A model generated the notes under the pieces. It was not told where the DNA came from. It made no database searches and worked only from the letters and a program-made list of their open reading frames with translations. A stretch of 64,000 nt of DNA from JADLBR01 sp964651705 (GTDB lineage Bacteria > Verrucomicrobiota > Verrucomicrobiia > JADLBR01), in NCBI GenBank assembly GCA_964651705.1, contig CAZYWZ010000026.1:1-64000 (forward strand). The letters run 5' to 3'. Position 1 is the first letter of the stretch. Each line of letters starts with the position of its first letter. The position numbers were made by a program, and so were the translations under genes. Below are positions 43,550 to 51,845 of this stretch, piece by piece.

Positions 43550-43889
43550 TCCCGGCGGGCGACCGGAAGCCCTTGAGATCCCTGATGTCGTCACGGTGGT
43601 CTAGCGGCAGGAAGGCGGGGCGCACGCCGGGAAGGTCGAGGATCATCCGCTCGATGAGGCGCTCGTGGTATTCGCCGCGCTTGTCGAGGTGGTTCTCGAA
43701 GGCGAGGCAGATCCGTTCCAGGGCTTTCTCGAAAACGTTGTAGAAGCGGTGCAACTCGAACCCGCAGGCCTCGAGGTGGCCGGGGTGGTCATGTGCGAGC
43801 CTCTGTTCAGCGGTGTCCGCCGCCCGTGCAAGGACGGCGGCGTCTTCCTGGGGCCCCCGATGCAAGATGGTCAAAGCTATGCGATCCAT
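43542..43889 (-). pseudogene. HEPN toxin, truncated at its catalytic end
   Basis: A 115-residue HEPN-type helical protein, partner of the MNT gene with which it overlaps by 13 bp. The sequence FELHRFYNVFEKALERICLA and LIERMILDLPGVRP, then LDHRDDIRDLKGFR, matches the HepT-like ribonuclease family. In these families the frame normally continues after the last Phe-Arg into a conserved F-R-H-x-F-R-H-x-Y type end that supplies catalytic residues. Here it breaks into S-P-A-G-N-A and stops within a repeat palindrome (the TGA of GCCTGAAGGC). The toxin is therefore probably inactive. Confidence 0.65.
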
Positions 43890-44203
43890 TGGACCCCCTC
43901 GCGGCGAATGGCCTCGGCAAAATGGCAATGGTCCAAGGTCACGATATCGACCTCGCGGCCGACCCTCTCGGACAGCAGGCTCCGGAGGCGATAGAGAGGA
44001 GTGGACTCTGGTTCGTGCTCCAGGGCGATGTCGACATCGGAAGTTTCCGCGAAGCGTCCGGACTTCACCAGCGATCCAAGCAGCCAGACGCGCTGGCCGG
44101 GCAGGAGGTCGGCCAATGACGCCTTCAGCCGCGCCAGCGTCTCGACGCGCAGGCGCTCCCTTGCGGACGCTTCGCGCGCCCTCTCCTGCAGCAGGAGTTT
44201 CAT
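43877..44203 (-). CDS. MNT minimal nucleotidyltransferase antitoxin
   Basis: A 108-residue nucleotidyltransferase of the MNT family. The signature WLLGSLVKSGRFAETSDVDI contains the Gly-Ser turn and the Asp-x-Asp metal site, and a third acid lies in REVDIVTLD. In HEPN/MNT modules the MNT protein AMPylates or otherwise neutralises the HEPN ribonuclease. Its active-site residues are intact although its partner is truncated. The start lies 57 bp from the left end of the MITE, so the original promoter region is probably altered by that insertion. Confidence 0.85.
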   Translation of the reverse strand: MKLLLQERAREASARERLRVETLARLKASLADLLPGQRVWLLGSLVKSGRFAETSDVDIALEHEPESTPLYRLRSLLSERVGREVDIVTLDHCHFAEAIRREGVQWIA

Positions 44204-44259
44204 GCCTCCGACATGATCCCACGTTTCCTGCCCCGGGGCAACTCCTCGGTCATCGACCC

Positions 44260-44435
44260 GAATGGCGTTAAGTTAAGCCATGTTTGGGAGGGCCCGCGGC
44301 CTCGCGGGCCGGGTCGGCCGAGGCATCCCGCATGCTGGTGGCGCGCGGACGCCGGGGCCGGCGTCCCTCCCGACTGAAGGCCTAACGGCACAGCTCTGGC
44401 CGGATGTCCCAACCCACCCTAACTTAGCGCCATTC
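44260..44435. mobile_element. MITE-like element, copy 2 (176 bp) with 11-bp target duplication
   Basis: Same terminal inverted repeats as copy 1 (GAATGGCGTTAAGTTAA left; complement of GAATGGCGCTAAGTTA right). The flanks carry a perfect direct repeat GTCATCGACCC at 44249-44259 and 44436-44446, the hallmark of transposition. Relative to copy 1 there is a 6-bp length change inside the central GGACGCC...GGCGTCC palindrome that preserves symmetry. It encodes no protein. It sits between the MNT start and the NarL-type kinase gene and could change the promoters of both. Confidence 0.88.
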
Positions 44436-44466
44436 GTCATCGACCCCTATTCGTGTCATGGCGCCG

Positions 44467-44482
44467 TACCCCAAATGGAGTA
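44467..44482. promoter_or_regulatory. 16-bp palindrome-like TACCCCAAATGGAGTA upstream of the sensor kinase
   Basis: Third member of the palindrome set, 93 bp before the histidine kinase start. The rest of the gap to 44574 shows nothing recognisable. Confidence 0.35.
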
Positions 44483-44574
44483 CGCCGGACGGCCATTCCG
44501 CGATGGTGGGACGCCGCGGCCCGTGCTCAAATTGAAAGAAGGATTCACGTCGCCGGAGGCGATGGCGGAGTGGT

Positions 44575-45408
44575 ATGGTGGCGCCATTGATGACATCGGG
44601 GTGGTGGTTGTGGGTGGCTGTGGGGCTGCTGGTGCTTTGGGGTGTTGCGGCTTGGGTATGGATCGGGGTGCTGCGGCGGCGGATGGCCGCCGGAAGGGAA
44701 GCCTTGAGGGCGGAGGTGGCCGAGCGCGAGGCGGCGGAACACGAGCGGGTCATCGCGCAGGAACGGGCGCGGATCGCGAGGGATATCCACGACGACCTCG
44801 GTGGGGCGTTGACGACGATCGCGCTGCTATCGGACGCGGCGATGGAGCACGGTGCGGACGGGGGCAATCTGGAGGCGATTGGCGCGCGCGCGAGAGAGGC
44901 GATCGTGGCGCTGGACGAGATCGTGTGGGCGGTGGACCCGGGGAGCGATCGCCTGGATCGGTTGGCGGATTGCCTCTGTGCCCTGGCGGAGGGGTGTTTT
45001 GACGGAACCGGCATCCGTTGCCTGCGTGACGTGCCCATGCACTTGCCCGGGTGGCCGATACGCGCGGATGTGCGGCACAATATCGCGATGGCGGTGAAGG
45101 AGGCCCTGGTCAACGCGCTGCGGCATTCGGGGGCGCGGGAGGTGCGGCTTGGGCTGACGTGGGAGGCGCCGCGCCTGCGTGTCGATGTGGAGGACGATGG
45201 GGTGGGCTTCGATGCGGGGGCGACCGGGCGGGTGCGGCGCGGCCTGACCAACCAGCAGGATCGGATGGCGCAGGTGGGTGGCCGGGTGGGGATCGCGCCG
45301 CGCCCCGGCGGGGGCACCCGGGTGAAGTTCGAGGTTTGCCTCGATAGCGGCGAAGCTGATGAGGTGGCCCATGACGCGCGCCGGGAGACGTATGGGCAAG
45401 CGGGATAG
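44575..45408 (+). CDS. NarL-type sensor histidine kinase
   Basis: A 277-residue kinase with a single N-terminal membrane span (GWWLWVAVGLLVLWGVAAWV) and no large periplasmic sensor. A short coiled-coil follows, then the HisKA_3 dimerisation domain with phospho-acceptor His in ARDIHDDLGGALTTIALLSD and a HATPase domain (AVKEALVNALRHSGAREV, VEDDGVGFD, GGGTRVKFEV). It overlaps the downstream response regulator gene, so the two form a matched pair. The stimulus cannot be inferred. The ATG at 44575 is retained because it directly precedes the membrane span. Confidence 0.93.
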   Translation: MVAPLMTSGWWLWVAVGLLVLWGVAAWVWIGVLRRRMAAGREALRAEVAEREAAEHERVIAQERARIARDIHDDLGGALTTIALLSDAAMEHGADGGNLEAIGARAREAIVALDEIVWAVDPGSDRLDRLADCLCALAEGCFDGTGIRCLRDVPMHLPGWPIRADVRHNIAMAVKEALVNALRHSGAREVRLGLTWEAPRLRVDVEDDGVGFDAGATGRVRRGLTNQQDRMAQVGGRVGIAPRPGGGTRVKFEVCLDSGEADEVAHDARRETYGQAG

Positions 45409-46111
45409 CGCCAAGTCTGTGCCGGAGAAGATCCGCGTTGCAATCGTCGAGGACGACGCGGGGTTGCGCTCGGCGCTGGACCGGCTCTTTCGCTCGGCGC
45501 CGGACTTTCAGGTGATCGCGTTGTGCCCGGACGCCGCGGCGGCCCTGAGGGAGGTTCCCGCGCTGCGACCCGACGTGGTGATCATGGACGTGGGGCTGCC
45601 GGACATGACCGGCATCGAATGCGTGCGGCTGTTGAAATCACAGATGCCCGACACGCGAGCCGTCATGCTCACGGTCTACGACGATAGCGACACGCTGTTC
45701 CAGGCGCTCATGGCGGGCGCGGACGGGTATCTCGTCAAGCGGACCGCCGGGAGGCGCATCCTCGATGCGGTGCGGGAGATCGCGGCGGGCGGGGCGCCGA
45801 TGTCGCCGCAGGTCGCCCGCCGGATGGTGGAGTACTTCCACAACATTCGCGCGGATGCCCCGGCGGGAGCGACGGACCCCGCGGGAGAGGCCCTCGGCGT
45901 CTTGACCGAACAGGAACACCTGATCCTTTCCCGATTGGCGGGGGGGCTCGTCCCTAAGGAGGTCGCCGCGGAATTGGGCATCTCGTGGGAGACGGTCCGG
46001 AAGCATCTCGCGAACATCTACCAGAAGCTCCACGTCCATTCGCGCACCGAGGCGGTGCTCAAGTTCTTGGGCCATCGGCTGACACCGCCGGGCGGCCCAG
46101 AAAATGCCTGA
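45392..46111 (+). CDS. LuxR/NarL-family response regulator
   Basis: A 239-residue regulator. The receiver domain (about 12-125) shows VAIVEDDAGLRSALDRLF, the phospho-acceptor in VVIMDVGLPDMTGIE, and the conserved Lys in GYLVKRT. A C-terminal LuxR helix-turn-helix (about 170-232) reads LTEQEHLILSRLAGGLVPKE, then LGISWETVRKHLANIYQKL. GGGAG lies four bases before ATG 45392; ATGs at 45371 and 45359 are alternatives. It overlaps the kinase gene by 17 bp. Its targets are unknown; the next gene, a PQQ propeller 31 bp downstream, could be co-transcribed. Confidence 0.93.
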   Translation: MGKRDSAKSVPEKIRVAIVEDDAGLRSALDRLFRSAPDFQVIALCPDAAAALREVPALRPDVVIMDVGLPDMTGIECVRLLKSQMPDTRAVMLTVYDDSDTLFQALMAGADGYLVKRTAGRRILDAVREIAAGGAPMSPQVARRMVEYFHNIRADAPAGATDPAGEALGVLTEQEHLILSRLAGGLVPKEVAAELGISWETVRKHLANIYQKLHVHSRTEAVLKFLGHRLTPPGGPENA

Positions 46112-46142
46112 CCCGGAACGCGGCTGTGGTATAGGGACCCGC

Positions 46143-47390
46143 ATGATCCGTCGTGGTTGCATGGAGATCGGTCGTTCATTGGCGTGGGTATTGGCGGTGG
46201 GGTGGCTGGGACAGGGCATCTCCTGCGCGGCGGATTGGCCGCAGTGGCGCGGGGTGAAGCGCGACGGGCATTCGGCGGAAACGGGCCTGCTGAAGAAATG
46301 GCCCGCTGGCGGGCCGAAGCTCGGCAAAAAGATCGAGGGGCTGGGCGGGGGCTACTCGGGTGTCGCGGTGGTCGGGGGGAAGATCTATACGATGGGCGAC
46401 ATCGATGGCGCGTGCCGCGTGCTGGCGCTGGGCGGCGATGGCCGGAAGGCGTGGGCGACGGAGGTCGGGGAGGCAGGTGGGCACCAGAAGTACCCCGGAC
46501 CGAGGGCCACGCCGACCATCGATGGGGATCGGCTGTACACGCTCACGCAGTTCGGCGATCTGGTCTGCCTTGAGACCGGGACGGGGAAGCTCGTGTGGCG
46601 CAAGAATCTCGAGACGGATTTCCAGGGGGCGATGATGTCGGGCTGGCGGTACAGCGAGTCGGTCCTCGTCGATGGGGACAAGGTGGTCTGCACCCCAGGC
46701 GGCGCCGAGGGGGCCGTCGTCGCGCTGAAGAAATCCGACGGCTCGGAGATCTGGCGGTGCAAGGACTTCACGGATCCCGCCGGGTATTCCTCGATCGTGA
46801 TCATGGAATTGGGCAACGTTCGGCAGTACGCGCAATTGACGGGCGAAAGCCTCGCGGGCATCGAGGCCGCGACGGGCAAGCTGCTGTGGCGGGCGGACCG
46901 CGCCGGCAAGACCGCGGTGATCACCACCCCGGTCTTCAAGGACAACCTGATCTTCGTGACGTCGTCCTACAACATCGGGTGCAACCTATTCAAGGTGAGC
47001 TCGGCCGGGGGACGGTTCTCGGCGGAGGAGGTCTACGCCAGCAAGGACATGATGAATCACCATGGCGGGGTGGTGCTGGTCGGGAATCACGTGTATGGCA
47101 CCGGGAACAACGAGCTGGTCTGCATGGAGATGGCGACGGGGAAGGTGGCGTGGAAGGACGCCTCCGTCGGCAAGGGCTCCATCGCGTGCGCCGACGGGAT
47201 GCTCATCGTCCGGGGCGAGCGGGGTCCGGTCGCCCTCGTGAGGGCCAACCCCTCGCGCTACGAGGAACTCGGCCGCTTCGACCAGCCGGACCGCAGCGCT
47301 GAGAAAGCGTGGCCGCATCCGGTCATCGCGGATGGGAAGCTCTACCTCCGCGACCAGGATGTGCTGCTCATCTACGACCTGAAGCGGTGA
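46143..47390 (+). CDS. Exported PQQ-type beta-propeller protein
   Basis: A 415-residue exported protein (signal segment SLAWVLAVGWLGQGISCAAD) beginning DWPQWRGVKRDGHSAETGLL, the standard start of outer-membrane BamB-like/PQQ-repeat proteins in this phylum. Repeats of the W-x-x-x-T-x-x-x-x-W type blade are visible (TGKLVWRKNLETDF, SDGSEIWRCKDF, TGKLLWRADRAGK, TGKVAWKDASVG). No haem or dehydrogenase catalytic motif is seen, so a binding or assembly role is as likely as enzymatic activity. A paralogue is encoded at 51951-53180. Confidence 0.88.
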   Translation: MIRRGCMEIGRSLAWVLAVGWLGQGISCAADWPQWRGVKRDGHSAETGLLKKWPAGGPKLGKKIEGLGGGYSGVAVVGGKIYTMGDIDGACRVLALGGDGRKAWATEVGEAGGHQKYPGPRATPTIDGDRLYTLTQFGDLVCLETGTGKLVWRKNLETDFQGAMMSGWRYSESVLVDGDKVVCTPGGAEGAVVALKKSDGSEIWRCKDFTDPAGYSSIVIMELGNVRQYAQLTGESLAGIEAATGKLLWRADRAGKTAVITTPVFKDNLIFVTSSYNIGCNLFKVSSAGGRFSAEEVYASKDMMNHHGGVVLVGNHVYGTGNNELVCMEMATGKVAWKDASVGKGSIACADGMLIVRGERGPVALVRANPSRYEELGRFDQPDRSAEKAWPHPVIADGKLYLRDQDVLLIYDLKR

Positions 47391-47428
47391 CTGACTGGTG
47401 GGCCGACGGGGGTCCCCGGGGCGTGAAA

Positions 47429-47444
47429 CAGACAGGAATGTCTG
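47429..47444 (+). terminator. Small stem-loop after the PQQ gene
   Basis: CAGACA-GGAA-TGTCTG, 38 bp after the stop and before the tRNA. It has no T-run, so it may be a dispersed palindrome rather than a terminator. Confidence 0.35.
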
Positions 47445-47470
47445 CCTCACGGAGCCGGTGGAGCGCCGAC

Positions 47471-47499
47471 TTGCGGGAGCGCCGTCCGCCTGATATAGG
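47471..47499 (+). promoter_or_regulatory. Candidate promoter of tRNA-Arg
   Basis: TTGCGG and TATAGG are separated by 17 bp and end 16 bp before the mature tRNA 5' end. The -35 box is a weak match and the -10 is moderate. Confidence 0.4.
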
Positions 47500-47515
47500 T
47501 AATGGGTATTCCAAT

Positions 47516-47592
47516 GCGGCCCTAGCTCAGCGGATTAGAGCATCTGACTTCGGATCAGAGGGTCGGGGGTTCGAATCCCTCGGGCCGCGCCA
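47516..47592 (+). tRNA. tRNA-Arg (anticodon TCG)
   Basis: A complete cloverleaf of 77 nt including encoded CCA. The acceptor stem GCGGCCC pairs with GGGCCGC, followed by discriminator G and CCA. The D arm is GCTCAGCGGATTAGAGC, the anticodon stem TCTGA/TCAGA holds loop CTTCGGA (anticodon TCG, reading CGA), and the T arm is GGGGG-TTCGAAT-CCCTC. No intron or damage is seen. Confidence 0.96.
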
Positions 47593-47830
47593 GTTTTGGC
47601 ACGTGTTGAATCTGAAGAAGGGGAGGGAATGTTCGCGCAGAGACGCAGGGGCCGCAGAGGTTCAAAATCTCAGCGTCCTCCGCGCCTCCGCGGGAGAGAT
47701 TCCGTGGGTCCGGGGCGACCGGTGGGAGGCGCCGCATCTGCGGTGCTGGCGGGCTCGCTGGCAGCTAAAGCAGAGGCGTTACCGAGACCCTTCGGCCGGA
47801 TCGATCACAGAGTTTTTGATCGATCCGGGG
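47593..47830. repeat. Repeat-rich gap after tRNA-Arg
   Basis: Contains CGCAGAGACGCAGGGGCCGC and, inverted, CGTCCTCCGCGCCTCCGCGG, a CGCAGAG-type heptamer repeat in both orientations. GATCGATCA-N8-TGATCGATC lies near 47799, a unit also seen inside the inverted-repeat element at 31256. No gene is evident. Confidence 0.6.
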
Positions 47831-48220
47831 CTAATGGCCCGCTTCAGCCGTCGCGAGCACCCCGGCCCCGATCCATTCGAGGGCCTTGTCGGTCTCGGTG
47901 TGATCGAAGTAGCGGACCTTGGCGGTCGTGAAGGGCTTGCAGAACTTGGCCGTCCACTCCTGCCATATCTTGTCGCCCACGATGGCGAGCGACCCGATGT
48001 GGTTGAAGTGTTTGGCGTCGAACTTGATGTCCTCCCAGAGGGCGCCCGCGGTCCAACCGTGGAAGTCCTCCATCTCAACTAGCATGCGGACCTTGCCGTG
48101 TTTCCCTGTCAACCTCTCGACGGCGGGCAGGAAGTCGTCGTAGTCCTTGCGGGTGAGTTTGCCCCGCAGTTTGACCTCTAGCAGATTGCCATCGGGCGGT
48201 TCTTTCAATTCTACAGGCAT
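47831..48220 (-). CDS. SpoIIAA-like (STAS-superfamily) protein
   Basis: A 129-residue cytoplasmic protein. The pattern LLEVKLRGKLTRKDYDDFLP, then RMLVEMEDFHGWTAGALWED, AIVGDKIWQEWTAKFCKPF and VRYFDHTETDKALEWI, matches the SpoIIAA-like family (STAS-fold proteins, some binding lipophilic ligands or acting in stress responses). There is no signal peptide. A GGAG-rich leader precedes ATG 48220; the longer frame from a GTG at 48334 is less likely. It stands alone. Confidence 0.85.
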   Translation of the reverse strand: MPVELKEPPDGNLLEVKLRGKLTRKDYDDFLPAVERLTGKHGKVRMLVEMEDFHGWTAGALWEDIKFDAKHFNHIGSLAIVGDKIWQEWTAKFCKPFTTAKVRYFDHTETDKALEWIGAGVLATAEAGH

Positions 48221-48340
48221 CTCCGATGTGGCTCCTTCCTTCAACAACCTACCCCCATTAGCGTCAACTGCCAGCGTCCGGGGCGGTGCCGCAGTCCTCG
48301 GCGCGCGATTGACTGGTGCGATCTGGGCCCGCACGCTTAT

Positions 48341-49315
48341 GTGAGGCGGGCGCGTGACGCGCCCGGAGCAAAGGAGGCCCTGCTGCGACGCGCCCTTGAG
48401 CCGCTGATTATCTGGCTAGTGATCCCCGCGTTGGCGGGCGATCTTTGTGCCCAGGAGCGCGGGCGCCCGGAGCGGCGCGGGGAGGCGCGCGGGAGGTTCT
48501 CGCCGGCGCACGCCGACGTGAAATACGGCCCGCACGAGCGGAACGTCATGGACGTGTGGTTGGCCGAGTCGCAGAAGCCCGCGCCGGTTTTGGTGTCGAT
48601 CCACGGGGGCGGGTTCCGGGGCGGGAACAAGAGCGTCAGCGGCGAATTGCTGCGGCAGTGCCTGGCCGCCGGGATTTCGGTGGCGGCGATCACGTATCGG
48701 CTGACGGATGTGGCGATCGCGCCGGCGCAATTTCACGATGGTGCGCGCGCGGTACAGTTCTTGCGCTCCAAGGCGAAGGAATGGAATTTCGACCCAAAAC
48801 GCTTTGCCGCCACCGGGAATTCGGCGGGGGCCGGGATCTCGCTCTGGCTCGCGTTCCACGAGGATCTCGCCGACCCGGAGAGCGCGGATCCCGTCTTGCG
48901 AGAGTCGTCGCGCCTGGCTTGCGTGTCCGTGTACAACGGGCAAACGACGTACGACCCGCGGGTGATCCGGGAGCTGATGCCGGACTCTGGCGTCTTCAAG
49001 ATCGAGCCCCTGGTTCTCCTTTTTGGCACGGGACTCGACGATCCCGACAGGGCGCCTCCGGAGAAATTGCGCCTGTTTGAAGAGGTCTCCGCGATGCCGC
49101 ACCTGACCAAGGGCGACCCGCCGGCGCTATTGACGTATGGGCAGCCCATGGATGGGAAGCCGGACATCCATCACCCCATTTTCGGGAAGGTGCTCAAGGA
49201 GAAGATGGGTGCGCTCGGGATCCGCTGCGACGTCATCGTCAAGGGGGAGCCCCTGGGCGACAGCCGCGACATCAGCACCATCGATTTTCTCAAGGAGAAT
49301 TTCGGCCTGAAGTAA
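48341..49315 (+). CDS. Exported alpha/beta hydrolase (esterase/lipase type)
   Basis: A 324-residue protein with a signal-like segment (LEPLIIWLVIPALAGDLCAQ). The alpha/beta-hydrolase core shows the oxyanion motif SIHGGGFRGGNKS, and the nucleophile elbow G-N-S-A-G (AATGNSAGAGISLWLAFHED). Such HSL/BD-FAE-type enzymes remove acyl groups from sugars or small esters. The acid and His of the triad are not securely assigned by eye. Translation starts at GTG 48341. It lies upstream of a sulfatase (140 bp), consistent with joint deacylation and desulfation of a glycan. Confidence 0.85.
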   Translation: MRRARDAPGAKEALLRRALEPLIIWLVIPALAGDLCAQERGRPERRGEARGRFSPAHADVKYGPHERNVMDVWLAESQKPAPVLVSIHGGGFRGGNKSVSGELLRQCLAAGISVAAITYRLTDVAIAPAQFHDGARAVQFLRSKAKEWNFDPKRFAATGNSAGAGISLWLAFHEDLADPESADPVLRESSRLACVSVYNGQTTYDPRVIRELMPDSGVFKIEPLVLLFGTGLDDPDRAPPEKLRLFEEVSAMPHLTKGDPPALLTYGQPMDGKPDIHHPIFGKVLKEKMGALGIRCDVIVKGEPLGDSRDISTIDFLKENFGLK

Positions 49316-49454
49316 CGGGGCGCACCCCGCGGCGCGACTGTTGGCGTGGGCCAGGCGCTCGGCGCGTCCGGTGGCGCGGATCTCCGGGGGCGGGAAGACG
49401 GGTCCACTTGACGTCGCCCGCGGCCATCCGTATCAGGCGGTCAGGGTGACGACG

Positions 49455-50945
49455 ATGAGAGAGAAGGTGCTCGGCATCTGGTTGGCGGCATGGGCGTGTT
49501 CGTCGGTTGTGGTGTGCGCCGCTGAGGCCCGGTGGAACGTGTTGTTCATCGCCGTGGACGACCTGCGGCCGGACCTGGGCTGCTATGGCGCCGTGGACAT
49601 CCGTTCGCCCAACATCGATCGGCTGGCGGCGCGCGGGCTGCTTTTTGATCGGGCGTATTGCCAGGTGGCGGTGTGCAATCCCTCGCGGAGCAGCGTGCTG
49701 GGCGGCGCGCGTGCGGACACGACTCGGGTCCTCAACAATCAGACATTCCTGCGGCCGATGATGCCGGACGTGGTGACGTTGCCGCAGCATTTCAAGAACA
49801 ACGGGTATTATGCGGTCTCTCTAGGGAAGGTCTTTCACCATAGCGAGCGCGAGCCGGGTGATGACCCCCAATCCTGGAGCGAGCCGGCTTGGTACCATGG
49901 GGAACCGCACCGGACTTGGGTGACCGACGAGTCGGCGGAGTTCATCCGGGGGCTGAAGGCGCTGCCCGAGAAACGGCGGCCGAGGCTGGTTCGCGGTCCG
50001 CCATTCGAGGCGGCGGATGAGCCGGACGATGTGTATCCCGACGGGCAGACCGCCGCGAAGGCCATCGAGACCCTGCGGCGCCTGAAGGATCGTCCGTTTT
50101 TCCTGGCGGTCGGGTTTGTGAAGCCACATCTCCCATTCAATTGCCCGAGGCGATACTGGGACCTTTATCCACCGGAGACGATCCGGCTCCCGGAGAATCA
50201 CCAACCGCCGAAGGGCGTTCCGGGGCCCGCCCTGCACAACGGGTACGAGCTGCGCACCTATGGCACCGTGCCTCCCGAGGGCGATATCCCGCGCGGGCTG
50301 GCGTTGAATCTGATCCGGGGCTACCGGGCCTGCGTCACATTCGTGGATGCGCAAGTCGGTCGGGTGCTGGATGAACTCGGGCGGCTTGGCCTGGAGGGGC
50401 GGACGGTGGTGGTGCTCTGGGGAGACCACGGATATCATCTGGGGGAGAATGGGATCTGGACGAAGATGACGAATTTTGAGCGTGGGACGCGGGCGCCGCT
50501 GATCCTGAGCGCGCCGGGGCAGGCGAGCGCGGGGCGGCGGAGCGGGGCGCTGGTCGAGCTGGTGGATATCTATCCGACGCTCGCGGGGTTGTGCGGGCTG
50601 TCGCCGCCCGAACATTTGGAGGGATTGAGCCTCGAGCCGTTGCTGGAGGATCCGGATCGGCCGTGGAAGTCGGCGGTCTTCAGCCAGTATCTGCGTCCTG
50701 GGAAGGGCCCGGTCATGGGCCGGTCGGTGCGGACCGATCGCTGGCGCTACACGGAGTGGACCGACGCCAGAGAGGAGAAGGTCGGCGTCGAACTCTACGA
50801 CGAACGGGCCGATCCGGGAGAGAACGTCAACGTCGCGGGGGAGGCCACCCATGGCGCGATCGTGTCTGAGATGGCGGCGCTGTTGCGCGGGGGCTGGAGG
50901 GGCGCCCTGCCGGAATCCGTGCGGCGCGCTGGCGCGAGGGAATAG
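49455..50945 (+). CDS. Secreted sulfatase (iduronate-2-sulfatase-like)
   Basis: A 496-residue sulfatase with signal peptide (LGIWLAAWACSSVVVCAAEA), WNVLFIAVDDLRPDLGCYG, the formylglycine site VCNPSRSSVLGGARAD (C-x-P-S-R), GKVFHH in place of GKWHL, and WGDHGYHLGENGIWTK. VDDLRPDLGCYG together with GDHGYHLGE is characteristic of the iduronate-2-sulfatase-like group. That assignment is from family memory and the actual substrate is unknown. The frame upstream of ATG 49455 lacks a sensible start. Confidence 0.93.
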   Translation: MREKVLGIWLAAWACSSVVVCAAEARWNVLFIAVDDLRPDLGCYGAVDIRSPNIDRLAARGLLFDRAYCQVAVCNPSRSSVLGGARADTTRVLNNQTFLRPMMPDVVTLPQHFKNNGYYAVSLGKVFHHSEREPGDDPQSWSEPAWYHGEPHRTWVTDESAEFIRGLKALPEKRRPRLVRGPPFEAADEPDDVYPDGQTAAKAIETLRRLKDRPFFLAVGFVKPHLPFNCPRRYWDLYPPETIRLPENHQPPKGVPGPALHNGYELRTYGTVPPEGDIPRGLALNLIRGYRACVTFVDAQVGRVLDELGRLGLEGRTVVVLWGDHGYHLGENGIWTKMTNFERGTRAPLILSAPGQASAGRRSGALVELVDIYPTLAGLCGLSPPEHLEGLSLEPLLEDPDRPWKSAVFSQYLRPGKGPVMGRSVRTDRWRYTEWTDAREEKVGVELYDERADPGENVNVAGEATHGAIVSEMAALLRGGWRGALPESVRRAGARE

Positions 50946-50967
50946 GCGATGGGTTTGCCGCAACGAT

Positions 50968-50972
50968 GGAGG
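50968..50972 (+). promoter_or_regulatory. Ribosome binding site of thiD
   Basis: GGAGG, five bases before ATG 50978. It selects this start over the in-frame ATG at 50966, which overlaps the site. Confidence 0.75.
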
Positions 50973-50977
50973 TTGGG

Positions 50978-51769
50978 ATGAAGGATGGCGTGGTGCCGGT
51001 GGTAATGACGGTGGCGGGATCGGACAGCTCGTGCGGGGCGGGGCTCCAGGCGGACCTGAAGACGTTTGTGGCGCGCGGGGTGTACGGGCTGTGCGCGGTG
51101 ACTTGCGTGGTGGCGGAGCACCCGGGGGAGGTGGCCTCGATCCAGCCGGTGCGGCCGGCGATATTGGCCGATCAGATGCGACTGAATCTCGAGGGGTTTC
51201 GCGTCGCGGCGATGAAGACCGGGATGCTGTATTCCTCGGAGATCATCGGCGTGGTGGTGCGGGAGCTGGGGCGGGCTCGGCGGCGGCCGAGGCTGGTGGT
51301 GGATCCGGTGATGGTGGCCACGAGCGGGGCGGTGCTATTGAAACCCACGGCGGTGAGACGACTCTGCGAGGAGCTGTTGCCCATGGCCGACCTGATCACG
51401 CCGAATCTGGACGAGGCCGCGCTGCTGGTGGGGGAGCCATTGCCGAATCTGGCGGCGATGCGGGAGGCGGCCGATGCGCTGCGGAAGCGGTTCGGGTGTG
51501 CCGTGCTCGTGAAGGGCGGGCATCTCGGCGGGGCTAAGGCGCGGGATGTGCTGGCGGAGGGTGGCGACGTGGTGGTTTTCGAGGCGCCGTATCGTAAGGG
51601 GGTGCATACCCATGGCACGGGGTGCACGCTGTCGGCGGCGATCGCGGCGGAGTTGTCGAAGGGGTTGGCGCTGCGCGATGCCGTGCGAAGGGGGAAGGCA
51701 TTTGTCACGCGTGCGATCGCGCGGGCCAGGCGGATCGGGCGCTGGCAGGTGCTGGAGCATGCGGCATGA
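50978..51769 (+). CDS. thiD: Hydroxymethylpyrimidine/phosphomethylpyrimidine kinase
   Basis: Phosphorylates hydroxymethylpyrimidine and its monophosphate in thiamine synthesis. The 263-residue ribokinase-fold protein shows VAGSDSSCGAGLQADLKTF (substrate loop), VVDPVMVATSGAVLL, the segment TPNLDEAALLVGEPL, and the anion-hole motif HTHGTGCTLSAAIAAEL. All are diagnostic of ThiD. It is the only thiamine gene in the window and is isolated between a sulfatase and repeats. Confidence 0.95.
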   Translation: MKDGVVPVVMTVAGSDSSCGAGLQADLKTFVARGVYGLCAVTCVVAEHPGEVASIQPVRPAILADQMRLNLEGFRVAAMKTGMLYSSEIIGVVVRELGRARRRPRLVVDPVMVATSGAVLLKPTAVRRLCEELLPMADLITPNLDEAALLVGEPLPNLAAMREAADALRKRFGCAVLVKGGHLGGAKARDVLAEGGDVVVFEAPYRKGVHTHGTGCTLSAAIAAELSKGLALRDAVRRGKAFVTRAIARARRIGRWQVLEHAA

Positions 51770-51845
51770 CATGGGCGTGAAGACGCGGATCTGCCTGGCC
51801 TTGGGGGTCAACAACGGCAACTGCGTGTCCGCTCTGGTGCGCCGG

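Noticed and set aside
44280..45002. Open frame running from the MITE into the histidine kinase
   Set aside because: A Gly/Arg-rich out-of-frame shadow of the kinase gene; the MITE does not encode a protein.
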